DNA of 13,920 bases from Candidatus Binatota bacterium (lineage in GTDB: Bacteria; Desulfobacterota; Binatia; Bin18), in the NCBI GenBank assembly GCA_011523315.1, contig WTHE01000224.1, positions 1 to 13,920 on the forward strand, given 5' to 3'. The position numbers were made by a program, and so were the translations under genes. Positions 1-6,097 of the stretch are shown here, in pieces. Position 1 is the stretch's first letter; every line of letters begins with the position of its first letter. The notes beneath the pieces were generated by a model. That model saw only the letters and a list, made by a program, of their open reading frames with translations, made no database searches and was not told where the DNA came from.

Positions 1-199
1 GATCAAAAAACTCCGGCGGGACTGTGACTTTGCCTTTTGCCGTCCCGAGCTGGCGCGGTGTTTTCCGCTGCTTGGGCAGGGGCCGGATTTCAGCTATAGG
101 GACGTTATGCCGGCACAGCAGAATGGTTTCTCCCGCTTCGATGTCCTTCAGATAGCGGGACAGGTGGGTTTTGGCCTGATGGATATTCAGTTTAATCAT
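1..199 (-). CDS. Phd/YefM-type antitoxin (3' end cut by window edge)
   Basis: I translated this by hand; 66 codons are visible and the frame is still open at base 1. The protein starts MIKLNIHQAKTHLSRYLKDI, the classic Phd/YefM opening in which an N-terminal beta-helix unit dimerises and binds DNA. It continues with EAGETILLCRHNVPIAEIRP, the matching second half of the fold. The visible tail LGTAKGKVTVPPEFFD matches the toxin-binding tail of antitoxins paired with PIN-domain (VapC-type) ribonucleases. In that arrangement the toxin gene would lie just beyond the left edge, downstream on the same strand; this is inferred, not seen. Such antitoxins usually neutralise the toxin and repress their own promoter. 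No Shine-Dalgarno sequence precedes the ATG at 199, so translation may be weak or leaderless. The family call is strong; the partner is a guess. Confidence 0.85.
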   Translation of the reverse strand, partial: MIKLNIHQAKTHLSRYLKDIEAGETILLCRHNVPIAEIRPLPKQRKTPRQLGTAKGKVTVPPEFFD

Positions 200-206
200 G
201 AGGCTG

Positions 207-235
207 AGACTAGACTAAAAATCAGACTAATTCAA
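207..235 (-). promoter_or_regulatory. Probable antitoxin promoter with AGACTA direct repeats
   Basis: AGACTA occurs three times on the plus strand (207-212, 212-217, 224-229), read as TAGTCT toward the antitoxin gene. The stretch is AT-rich compared with its surroundings. On the minus strand TTGAAT (230-235) lies 17 nt upstream of TAGTCT (207-212), a passable -35/-10 pair just ahead of the ATG at 199. Phd/YefM antitoxins normally bind repeats over their own promoter, so these may be operator half-sites. The repeats are seen; the function is inferred. Confidence 0.35.
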
Positions 236-335
236 ATCTTCCTGGAAACGGATTGGCAAGGCTTGGCACACGGCGCGACACGTTGACAAGGCGGGTGGTG
301 TATGACCCTGTGGACGTGTCGGGGAGGACAGACTT

Positions 336-1439
336 ATGCAGGCGTCGTTCTTTTGCACCAATAGCTATCTTTCGCCAGAAGCCTTCAAACACCGGGGCTG
401 GCCAACCCCGCCGGCCCTGTTCCGCTCGGAGGTCGGCCAGCAGTCGCTCGGACTGGCCCTGGCCCAGGCCAAGCTGGCCGACGAACTCGGCTTTGACTGG
501 GTCAGCTGTTCGGAACACCACTACACGCCCCTGCTCCAGACGCCCAACGCGGCCGTGTTTGCCGCCGCCCTGAGTCAGGTCGTGGGTCGGGCCAAGATCG
601 CCGTGCTGGGGCCGCTGGTGTCGATGAACAATCCGGTCCGCATCGCCGAAGAGATCGCCATGCTCGATCAGCTCAGCGGCGGCCGTCTGGTGGTCCTGTT
701 TCTGCGCGGCACGCCGAATGAGTTTCTGGCCTACGGGACCAACCCGGATGAGACCCGGGCTCGCACCCAGGAGGCCAGCCTGCTGATTACCCGCGCGCTG
801 ACCGAGCCGCAGCCGTTCGGCTGGGAGGGGCGCTACTACCGTTTCCGTACCGTGTCGGTGTGGCCGGGGGCGGTCCAGCAGCCCCATCCGCCGCTGTACT
901 ATTCGGGCAACAGCCTGGAATCGGCCTCGTTTGCGGCCGCCCACCGGCTGGGGCTGGGGGTGTCGTTTTACCCCGGCCACATCACGGCCCAGATGATCGA
1001 CCACTACACGCAGGAATGCGCCGAGCACGGCTGGCAGCCGACTCCTGAGCAGCTGTTGTACCGCTGCTTTGGCGTGGTGGCCGAAGACGATGCCGGGGCC
1101 GCCGAGATGGAGGCGCGCTTTTTCAGCGGGGACGGAGCGGCCAACCTGTTCCGGGGTCGGGGGGCTGCGGTGCCGCCGCCGACCCAGACCCAGCCCGGCT
1201 TTGGGCTGGGCGAGTTGCGCTTCTGCGGCAGCCCGGATGCCGTGGTCAGGCAGCTCACGGACTTCCATGAAACCACCGGGGTTGGGGTGCTGGATATCGG
1301 CTTTGGCGGGGCCGGGATCAGCCTCGAAGAAGCCGAGCGGTCGATGCGGCTGTTTGCCACCGAGGTCTTGCCCCGCGTTCGCCATCTGGGCGTCACGGCC
1401 AGCCAGCCGTCCGAGGCTGCGGCTGCGGCCGGGGCGTAG
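336..1439 (+). CDS. Luciferase-like (LLM class) flavin-dependent monooxygenase
   Basis: The 367-residue protein is a TIM-barrel member of the bacterial luciferase superfamily, which uses FMNH2 or F420 to oxidise small molecules in the cytoplasm. Family marks are the SCSEHHYTPLL stretch (residues 57-67, with the E60-H61-H62 signature after the first strands), NNPVRIAEEIAMLDQLSGGRL (98-118) and the late GSPDAVVRQL block (298-307). Its length is normal for the LuxA/LuxB-like branch. GGGGAGGA about 8-15 nt upstream supports the ATG at 336. The Ala-rich tail (AAAAAGA) is probably disordered. An alpha/beta-hydrolase gene follows after 14 nt and is likely cotranscribed. The substrate cannot be read from sequence. 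FMN use is more likely than F420 from the EHH signature, but this is not certain. Confidence 0.9.
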   Translation: MQASFFCTNSYLSPEAFKHRGWPTPPALFRSEVGQQSLGLALAQAKLADELGFDWVSCSEHHYTPLLQTPNAAVFAAALSQVVGRAKIAVLGPLVSMNNPVRIAEEIAMLDQLSGGRLVVLFLRGTPNEFLAYGTNPDETRARTQEASLLITRALTEPQPFGWEGRYYRFRTVSVWPGAVQQPHPPLYYSGNSLESASFAAAHRLGLGVSFYPGHITAQMIDHYTQECAEHGWQPTPEQLLYRCFGVVAEDDAGAAEMEARFFSGDGAANLFRGRGAAVPPPTQTQPGFGLGELRFCGSPDAVVRQLTDFHETTGVGVLDIGFGGAGISLEEAERSMRLFATEVLPRVRHLGVTASQPSEAAAAAGA

Positions 1440-1453
1440 GCCGGGGGTATGCC

Positions 1454-2086
1454 ATGAGCGGACCGAGTGCTGAGCGTTCGATACAGGTGGACGGGACGCC
1501 GCTGCGGTATCTGGAAGCCGGACAGGGCAGTCCGGTGGTCATATTAGGGAAGGCTGGGGAGCTGGAGCTGTCCGCCTTTGCCAGCCTGCTGGCCCAACAG
1601 TTCCGGGTCGTCGTCCTGGAGCTGCCCGCCTCGACGGACCAAGACCAGGCTGTGGTCGCCAGCCGGCTGAACCGAGCGGTCGCCGCGATTGGTCTGGATC
1701 ACTATGTGGTGATCGGGAGCGACGACACGGCCGCGCTGGCCGTGTGGCAGGCGGTGGACGCGCCGGAGCATATTGACGGGCTGGTGCTGATATCACCGAT
1801 GGTGATGCTGCCCGAGGCCGGCGCCGAGTCGGCCCTGGCCGAACGCCTGGGCGAGGTGCGGGCGCCAACGCTGGTGCTGTTCGGCACCAACGATCCCGCC
1901 ATCCCGCCGGAGACGGGCCGGCTGTACGTCGAGCGTTTGCCCGAGTGTTACTACGCCCTGAGCTATGACGCGGGCCACGACATTGCGGGCGACCGGCCCG
2001 AGGCCCTGTCCGAGGCGGTGAGCGACTTTGTCGAGCGCCGCGGCACGTTCATTGTCGAGCGCAACAGCACGGCGCTGCATCCCTGA
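1454..2086 (+). CDS. Small capless alpha/beta-hydrolase-like protein with Asp at the nucleophile position
   Basis: The 210-residue protein has an alpha/beta-hydrolase core. An N-terminal strand pair (DGTPLRYLEAGQGSPVVIL) leads to the nucleophile-elbow position VVIGSDDTAALA (85-96), then an acid region LVLFGTNDPAIP (140-151, D147) and a histidine in YDAGHDIAG (H175). The usual G-x-S-x-G elbow reads G88-S-D90-D-T92, so the nucleophile position holds Asp, as in epoxide hydrolases and haloalkane dehalogenases. The HG oxyanion motif after the first strand is replaced by LGKAGE, and there is no room for a cap domain between the elbow and the acid region. It may therefore be an unusual hydrolase, a dehalogenase-like enzyme or a pseudo-enzyme. 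It lies 14 nt behind the monooxygenase gene, and its Shine-Dalgarno is weak (GGGGG), which fits coupled translation. The fold is convincing; the chemistry is uncertain. Confidence 0.8.
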   Translation: MSGPSAERSIQVDGTPLRYLEAGQGSPVVILGKAGELELSAFASLLAQQFRVVVLELPASTDQDQAVVASRLNRAVAAIGLDHYVVIGSDDTAALAVWQAVDAPEHIDGLVLISPMVMLPEAGAESALAERLGEVRAPTLVLFGTNDPAIPPETGRLYVERLPECYYALSYDAGHDIAGDRPEALSEAVSDFVERRGTFIVERNSTALHP

Positions 2087-2094
2087 GGACCCCC

Positions 2095-3126
2095 CTACAG
2101 GCACAGCTCGGCCAGCACCCGCAGCGCTTCGACCTGGTTGGTGCCGATCAGCATGGTGGTCACGGGCGAGGCTTTCCAACGGCTCAGCTGCTCGGCAATG
2201 CGTTCTTTGGGGCCGACCAGGGCCACGGCGTCAACCAGCTCGTCGGGCACGGCCGCCTGCGCCTCGGCTTTGCGGCCCGACAGGTACAAATCCTGAAGCT
2301 GGCCGGCCAGCCCCTCATAGCCGAAGTTGCGGACATAGCTGTTGTAGAAATTCTTGCTGCGGGCGCCCATGCCGCCGATGTACAGCGCCAGGCTGGCCTT
2401 GATCGGGGCGCGGCAGGCGTCGAGGTCGTCGCCCAGCACGCAGCTCACATACGGCGCCAGATCGAAATTCCGCATGCTCTTGCCGCCGCCGGCCCTGGCA
2501 AAGCCGGCCTCAAGCTGAGGCGTGTAGTAGTCGGCGCACCAGTCCGGGCTCATCCACACCGGCAGCAGCCCGTCGGCCAGTTCGGCCGCCAGGGCAATCC
2601 CTTTGGGGCCGATTGAGGCGGTGTAGATCTTCATGTCGGGCCGGCCGTGGAGAATGCTCTTGAGCGGCTTGCCCAGACCGCTGGCGTCCGGGCCGGCATA
2701 TGGAATCTGGTATTCCTGGCCGTCGTAGCGCAGCTTTTGCTCGCGGACAAGAATCCGGCGGATGATGTCGATGTACTCACGGTAGCGTTGCAGCGGCTTG
2801 CCGTAGGCCACGCCGTGCCAGCCCTCGATGACCTGGGGGTTGGACGGCCCCAGCCCGATCAGAAAGCGACCGTTGGTCAGCCCGTCGAGCGTCATGGCGG
2901 TCATGGCGGTCATGGCCGGGGTGCGGGCCTGCATCTGCAAAATGCCGGCTCCGAGCTTGATGGTGGACGTGCGTGCTCCGACAAAGGCGAGAAACGAGAC
3001 CACGTCGGAGCCCCACGCCTCGCCGGTCCAGACCGAGTCAAAACCCAGCCGTTCGGCTTCAAGAATCACTTCCATGGTTTCGTTCATCTTCGGGCCTGAG
3101 TAGCCGCTGACGAGTCCGAGTCGCAT
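2095..3126 (-). CDS. Luciferase-like oxidoreductase, probably F420-dependent type
   Basis: The 343-residue protein starts MRLGLVSGYS at 3126, where AGGAGG at 3134-3139 gives a 7-nt spacing. The frame stays open a further 63 codons upstream, but that stretch is Arg/Ala/Ser-rich, unlike the family, and would overlap the divergent gene. Family marks are SVWTGEAWGSDVVSFLAFVG (31-50), the IKLGAGILQMQARTPAMTAMT segment (from about 56), LDGLTNGRFLIGLGPSNPQV (80-99) and the C-terminal LVGPKERIAEQLSRW block. GLGPSNPQVIEGWHG is typical of actinobacterial-style F420-dependent LLM enzymes that move hydride to or from cofactor F420. A DUF385 protein at the right end of the window would fit a host that makes F420. 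The gene converges on the 1454-2086 hydrolase with only 8 nt between stops and diverges from the cupin operon. The substrate is unknown. Confidence 0.9.
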   Translation of the reverse strand: MRLGLVSGYSGPKMNETMEVILEAERLGFDSVWTGEAWGSDVVSFLAFVGARTSTIKLGAGILQMQARTPAMTAMTAMTLDGLTNGRFLIGLGPSNPQVIEGWHGVAYGKPLQRYREYIDIIRRILVREQKLRYDGQEYQIPYAGPDASGLGKPLKSILHGRPDMKIYTASIGPKGIALAAELADGLLPVWMSPDWCADYYTPQLEAGFARAGGGKSMRNFDLAPYVSCVLGDDLDACRAPIKASLALYIGGMGARSKNFYNSYVRNFGYEGLAGQLQDLYLSGRKAEAQAAVPDELVDAVALVGPKERIAEQLSRWKASPVTTMLIGTNQVEALRVLAELCL

Positions 3127-3133
3127 ACTATTG

Positions 3134-3139
3134 CCTCCT
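3134..3139 (-). promoter_or_regulatory. Strong ribosome binding site deciding the start of the 2095-3126 gene
   Basis: CCTCCT on the plus strand reads AGGAGG toward the gene, 7 nt before the ATG at 3126. It fixes this start over the 63-codon upstream extension. Confidence 0.8.
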
Positions 3140-3156
3140 GTGGGTGTGGGCGGTAT

Positions 3157-3172
3157 GTCTGCACATGTAGAC
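3157..3172. promoter_or_regulatory. Imperfect palindrome in a divergent intergenic region, possible operator
   Basis: GTCTGCA-CA-TGTAGAC is a 16-bp dyad in which 6 of 7 arm positions pair. It sits in the 85-bp gap between the divergent LLM gene (start 3126) and cupin gene (start 3212), where a shared operator would be expected. No clear -35/-10 pair was found next to it. The regulatory role is inferred. Confidence 0.3.
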
Positions 3173-3211
3173 CACGCGGGCGGGGAACTCAAATCCGGGG
3201 AGAGCACACGC

Positions 3212-3919
3212 ATGACCGTCAGCCACGCCATGAACGCCGATCTGAGCCAGCGGGCGGTGATGCACGCCGCACGCCTGGCCTGGCAGGCCAGCCCGAGCCG
3301 GACGGTGTGGCGCAAACGGCTGCACCTGGTCGGCAGCGCGGAAGCCGGTCGGGTGACCTCGCTTGTCCGCTACGATCCGAACGCATCCTTTCCCGCCCAT
3401 GCGCATCCCGACGGAGAAGAGATCCTGGTTCTTGAGGGGACTTTTTCAGACGAGCGCGGCGACTGGCCGACCGGAACCTATCTGCTGAGCCCCGAGGGAT
3501 TCCGACACGCGCCCTTTTCCAAGCCGGGCTGTGTGCTGTTTGTGAAGCTCCGACAGTACGCCGGGCCGGGGCGCCGGTGCGTCGCGCTGCGGACTGCGGA
3601 GCTGGCCTGGCAAACGACCGGGCTGTCCGGCATTGAGCGCAAGCCTCTGTACGCCCAAGCCGGCTTTGCCGACACGGTAGAGCTGCAACGCTGGGCTCCG
3701 GCTGCCTGTCCGGGGACGATCCGTTATGAGGACGGGGTGGAACTGTTTGTGCTGAGCGGCGGGTTTGAGGATGAACACGGCGCGTATGAGCGCCAGGCGT
3801 GGCTGCGGCTGCCGGCCGGAGCCGTCCACACGCCCGTCTCGCCCGGCGGCTGCGAGCTGTATGTGAAGACTGGCGGGCTGGCCGCTGCGGGACAGCTCTC
3901 CGAGGAGACAGGCTCATGA
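3212..3919 (+). CDS. ChrR-like bicupin protein
   Basis: The 235-residue protein consists of two ChrR-type cupin domains. The first (about residues 40-115) carries the metal-ligand pattern H63-A-H65 ... E69/E70 and H99 (PAHAHPDGEEILVLEG, GFRHAPFS). The second (about 150-222) keeps the fold signature (VELFVLSGGFEDEHG, LPAGAVHTPVSPGGCELYVK) but has IRYEDGVE where HxH would be, so only the first site looks competent to bind Zn or Fe. The zinc-binding anti-sigma domain of ChrR is absent and no sigma factor is nearby, so this is a stand-alone cupin, not an anti-sigma factor. I chose the ATG at 3212 because GGGGAG lies about 10 nt upstream; the ATG at 3230 (MNADLSQR) matches the usual family N-terminus but has no Shine-Dalgarno. 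The stop overlaps the next start (ATGA), so this heads a five-gene operon. The activity is unknown. Confidence 0.85.
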   Translation: MTVSHAMNADLSQRAVMHAARLAWQASPSRTVWRKRLHLVGSAEAGRVTSLVRYDPNASFPAHAHPDGEEILVLEGTFSDERGDWPTGTYLLSPEGFRHAPFSKPGCVLFVKLRQYAGPGRRCVALRTAELAWQTTGLSGIERKPLYAQAGFADTVELQRWAPAACPGTIRYEDGVELFVLSGGFEDEHGAYERQAWLRLPAGAVHTPVSPGGCELYVKTGGLAAAGQLSEETGS

Positions 3920-4329
3920 ACACGCGTGTCCGCGCCAGCCTGTGGTTTCTGGTCGTCAGCGGCGGGGTGGTGGGCGTCTGGGCGCTTTTTTTTCCGCAGG
4001 CATTCTATGACAGCTTTCCGGGCCTGGGCCTCAGCTGGGTGTCGGTTGACGGGCCGTTCAACGAGCATCTGGTCCGGGATGTGGGCGGCGGCTATCTGTC
4101 CCTGGCGGTGGTCACGCTGGTGGCCGTGGTCTACCGGACCCGCGAGCTGGCCCTGGCTGCGGCGCTCGGCTGGCTGGTCGCCCAGCTGCCCCATTTCAGC
4201 TACCACATGTATCACCTCGACATGTACCCGGCCCTGATCGACAAAATCGGCAACATGGTCACGCTGGCCCTGCTGGTGCTGGTGCCGGCCTATGTCCTGG
4301 CCCAGACGCTGCGTGGCAACTCGGGGTGA
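3916..4329 (+). CDS. Conserved four-helix inner-membrane protein with His-rich loop
   Basis: The 137-residue hydrophobic protein has likely membrane segments at about residues 8-28, 57-74, 78-93 and 113-131. I chose the ATG at 3916 because GAGGAG lies 8 nt upstream and the ATGA overlap with the cupin stop indicates coupled translation. Between helices 1 and 2 is a polar segment, SVDGPFNEHLVRDVGGGY (43-60). Between helices 3 and 4 is LPHFSYHMYHLD (91-102), with histidines at 93, 97 and 100 spaced as HxxxHxxH, which could bind a metal or heme if they face the same way. I recognise the general look of small uncharacterised membrane proteins of this kind but cannot name a function. Its place between a cupin and two dioxygenases suggests a role tied to their substrate or redox state; that is inference. 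Confidence 0.75.
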   Translation: MNTRVRASLWFLVVSGGVVGVWALFFPQAFYDSFPGLGLSWVSVDGPFNEHLVRDVGGGYLSLAVVTLVAVVYRTRELALAAALGWLVAQLPHFSYHMYHLDMYPALIDKIGNMVTLALLVLVPAYVLAQTLRGNSG

Positions 4330-4361
4330 TATAAACCGTCTATGCGAAAGGAAGAATTGCA

Positions 4362-5213
4362 ATGCCGGAATTGACTCGTCTATCCGCAAGCGCCTCGCCA
4401 CAAGAGCTGACCGCAGCCATAGCCCGCGACGGCGCGGTCATCATGGAAAACGCGATCAGCCGGGACCAGGCCGAGGCCACGCTCGACGAGCTGCGGCCCT
4501 TTGTTGACGCCACCCCGGTCGGTCGGGACGAGTTCTCGGGCTACCAGACCACGCGGACCGGGGCGCTGATTGCCCGCTCGGCGGCGTGCCGGGAGCTAGC
4601 CACGCAGGCCACCATCCTGGGCGTGTGCGACGAGTTCCTGCTGCCCAACTGCAAGCGCTACCAGCTCCATCTGGCCCAGGTCATCCGCATTATGCCGGGC
4701 CAGCCGAAACAGCTGTTGCACCGTGACCGGCTGGTGTGGGGGCAGTATCTACAGGGCCTTGAGCCCCAGCTCAACACCCTGTGGGCGCTGACCGAGTTCA
4801 GCCAGGAAAACGGCGCCACCCAGGTTGTGCCGGGCAGCGCCGCGTGGCCCGAGGAGATTGAGGCCAGCCCGGCCGACATCACTTATGCCGAAATGGCACC
4901 GGGCTCGGTCCTGGTGTATTCGGGAACGGTGATCCACGGCGGCGGAGCCAATACCAGTCCGGCCGACCGGGTGGGCCTGAACATCACCTATTCTCTGGGC
5001 TGGCTACGGCAGGAGGAGAACCAGTACCTGTCCTGCCCGCCGGAACTGGCCAAGGACTTTGCGCCGGAACTCCAGGAACTGCTCGGCTATACGATGATGA
5101 ACTACGCCCTGGGCTACTTCACCCCGCCGGTGGCGGCCGACCAGGAGATTGGCCTGCGACCGCCGGAATTCGCGCTCGGCCGCCGGCCGCGCAAGCCGCG
5201 CCGGTTTGCCTAG
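4362..5213 (+). CDS. Phytanoyl-CoA dioxygenase (PhyH)-like enzyme, copy 1
   Basis: The 283-residue protein belongs to the PhyH branch of the Fe(II)/2-oxoglutarate-dependent oxygenases, which hydroxylate, halogenate or otherwise oxidise small molecules in the cytoplasm. The HxD iron motif is H120-R-D122 (LLHRDRLVW), the distal iron histidine is H192 in VIHGGGANTSPADR, and R203 eleven residues later fits the 2-oxoglutarate carboxylate anchor. An N-terminal RDGAVIMENAIS segment (22-33) is the usual opening of the fold. All cofactor residues are present, so it should be active. Asp in HxD argues against a halogenase, where this residue is usually Gly or Ala. AAAGGAAG upstream supports the start at 4362. 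A paralogue follows after 20 nt. The substrate is unknown, and nothing here points to real phytanoyl-CoA. Confidence 0.9.
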   Translation: MPELTRLSASASPQELTAAIARDGAVIMENAISRDQAEATLDELRPFVDATPVGRDEFSGYQTTRTGALIARSAACRELATQATILGVCDEFLLPNCKRYQLHLAQVIRIMPGQPKQLLHRDRLVWGQYLQGLEPQLNTLWALTEFSQENGATQVVPGSAAWPEEIEASPADITYAEMAPGSVLVYSGTVIHGGGANTSPADRVGLNITYSLGWLRQEENQYLSCPPELAKDFAPELQELLGYTMMNYALGYFTPPVAADQEIGLRPPEFALGRRPRKPRRFA

Positions 5214-5233
5214 CCCGCAAGAGGAACAGCCCA

Positions 5234-6085
5234 ATGACACAGCTGAGCTATCTGGCCGCGACGGCATCGCCCGAGGCTATTGCGGCCGCTGTCACCCGCG
5301 ACGGCGCGGTCGTGCTTGAGCGGGTGATTGACCCACACCGGGCTCAAGCCGCCCTGGATGAGCTGCTGCCCTTCAGTGCGGCCGCCCCGGTCGGTCGGGA
5401 CAAGGACTCCGGCTACCGAACGACGCGGACCGGGGCGCTGATCGCCCGCTCGGCGGCGTGTCGGGAACTGGTCATGCAGGCCACCATCCTGGGTGCGTGC
5501 GACGCGCTCCTGCTGCCCAACTGCAAGCGCTACCAGCTCCACCTGTCGCAGGTCATCCGGATCATGCCGGACCAGCCCACGCAGTTTCTGCACCGCGACC
5601 GGCTGGTGTGGGGGCAGTATCTACGCGGGCTTGAGCCGCAGCTCAGCACCATGTGGGCGCTGACTGAGTTCACCCGGAAGAACGGCGCGACCCGAGTGGT
5701 GCCGGGCAGCGCCGCATGGCCCGAGGAACGCGAGGCGAGCCCGGCCGACATCGCCTGCGCTGAAATGGCGCCCGGCTCGGTCCTGGTCTATTCGGGAAGC
5801 GTCCTTCACGGCGGCGGGGCCAATACCAGTCCGGCCGACCGGGTGGGGCTGAACATCAGCTATTCCCTGGGCTGGCTGCGCCAGGAAGAAAACCAGTATT
5901 TGTCCTGCCCGCCGGAGCTGGCCAAGGACTTTGCGCCGGAACTCCAGGAACTGCTCGGCTATACGATGATGGGCGACGCCCTGGGCTACTTCACCCCGCC
6001 GCTGGCGGCCGAGCAGGAGGCGGGTCTGCTGCCGCCGGAGTTGGCGCTCGGCCGTCAGCCCCGCAAAGAGGGCCGGTTTGTCTAG
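5234..6085 (+). CDS. Phytanoyl-CoA dioxygenase (PhyH)-like enzyme, copy 2
   Basis: The 283-residue protein aligns with the preceding gene product without gaps. I counted 221 of 283 identical residues by hand (78%). The iron and 2-oxoglutarate residues are conserved: H120-R-D122 (FLHRDRLVW), H192 (VLHGGGANTS) and R203. Differences cluster in the first 60 residues (28 of 60 differ, against 34 of 223 in the rest). The nucleotide sequence 5046-5099 is repeated exactly at 5918-5971. This is a tandem duplication in which both copies were kept intact; divergence at the N-terminus may alter substrate entry. An AGAGGA site precedes the ATG at 5234. The stop is followed 12 nt later by a luciferase-like monooxygenase gene in the same operon. 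The two copies could act on successive positions of one molecule or form a heterodimer; both ideas are inference. Confidence 0.9.
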   Translation: MTQLSYLAATASPEAIAAAVTRDGAVVLERVIDPHRAQAALDELLPFSAAAPVGRDKDSGYRTTRTGALIARSAACRELVMQATILGACDALLLPNCKRYQLHLSQVIRIMPDQPTQFLHRDRLVWGQYLRGLEPQLSTMWALTEFTRKNGATRVVPGSAAWPEEREASPADIACAEMAPGSVLVYSGSVLHGGGANTSPADRVGLNISYSLGWLRQEENQYLSCPPELAKDFAPELQELLGYTMMGDALGYFTPPLAAEQEAGLLPPELALGRQPRKEGRFV

Positions 6086-6097
6086 CATGAGGGAGAC

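Noticed and set aside
283..306. TTGACA and TATGAC upstream of the first LLM gene as a promoter
   Set aside because: The spacer is only 12 nt and there is no regulator context; not a credible pair.
222..1385. Long open frame (387 codons) on the minus strand, antisense to the first LLM gene
   Set aside because: Gly/Arg/Gln/His-rich composition typical of the antisense of a GC-rich gene; no recognisable domain, and the plus strand has a clear family match.
2891..2917. Three tandem 9-bp units (GTCATGGCG-like)
   Set aside because: They encode the AMTAMTAMT stretch that is part of a conserved LLM-family segment, so protein constraint explains the repeat.
3127..3315. 63-codon N-terminal extension of the F420-type LLM gene
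   Set aside because: AGGAGG 7 nt before the ATG at 3126 and the family's usual N-terminus favour the shorter form; the extension overlaps the cupin gene.
3212..3919. Anti-sigma factor ChrR
   Set aside because: Only the cupin part resembles ChrR; the N-terminal zinc-binding anti-sigma domain and a sigma factor partner are absent.
4362..6085. 2-oxoglutarate-dependent halogenases
   Set aside because: Both proteins keep Asp in the HxD motif, whereas non-heme iron halogenases replace it with Gly or Ala.
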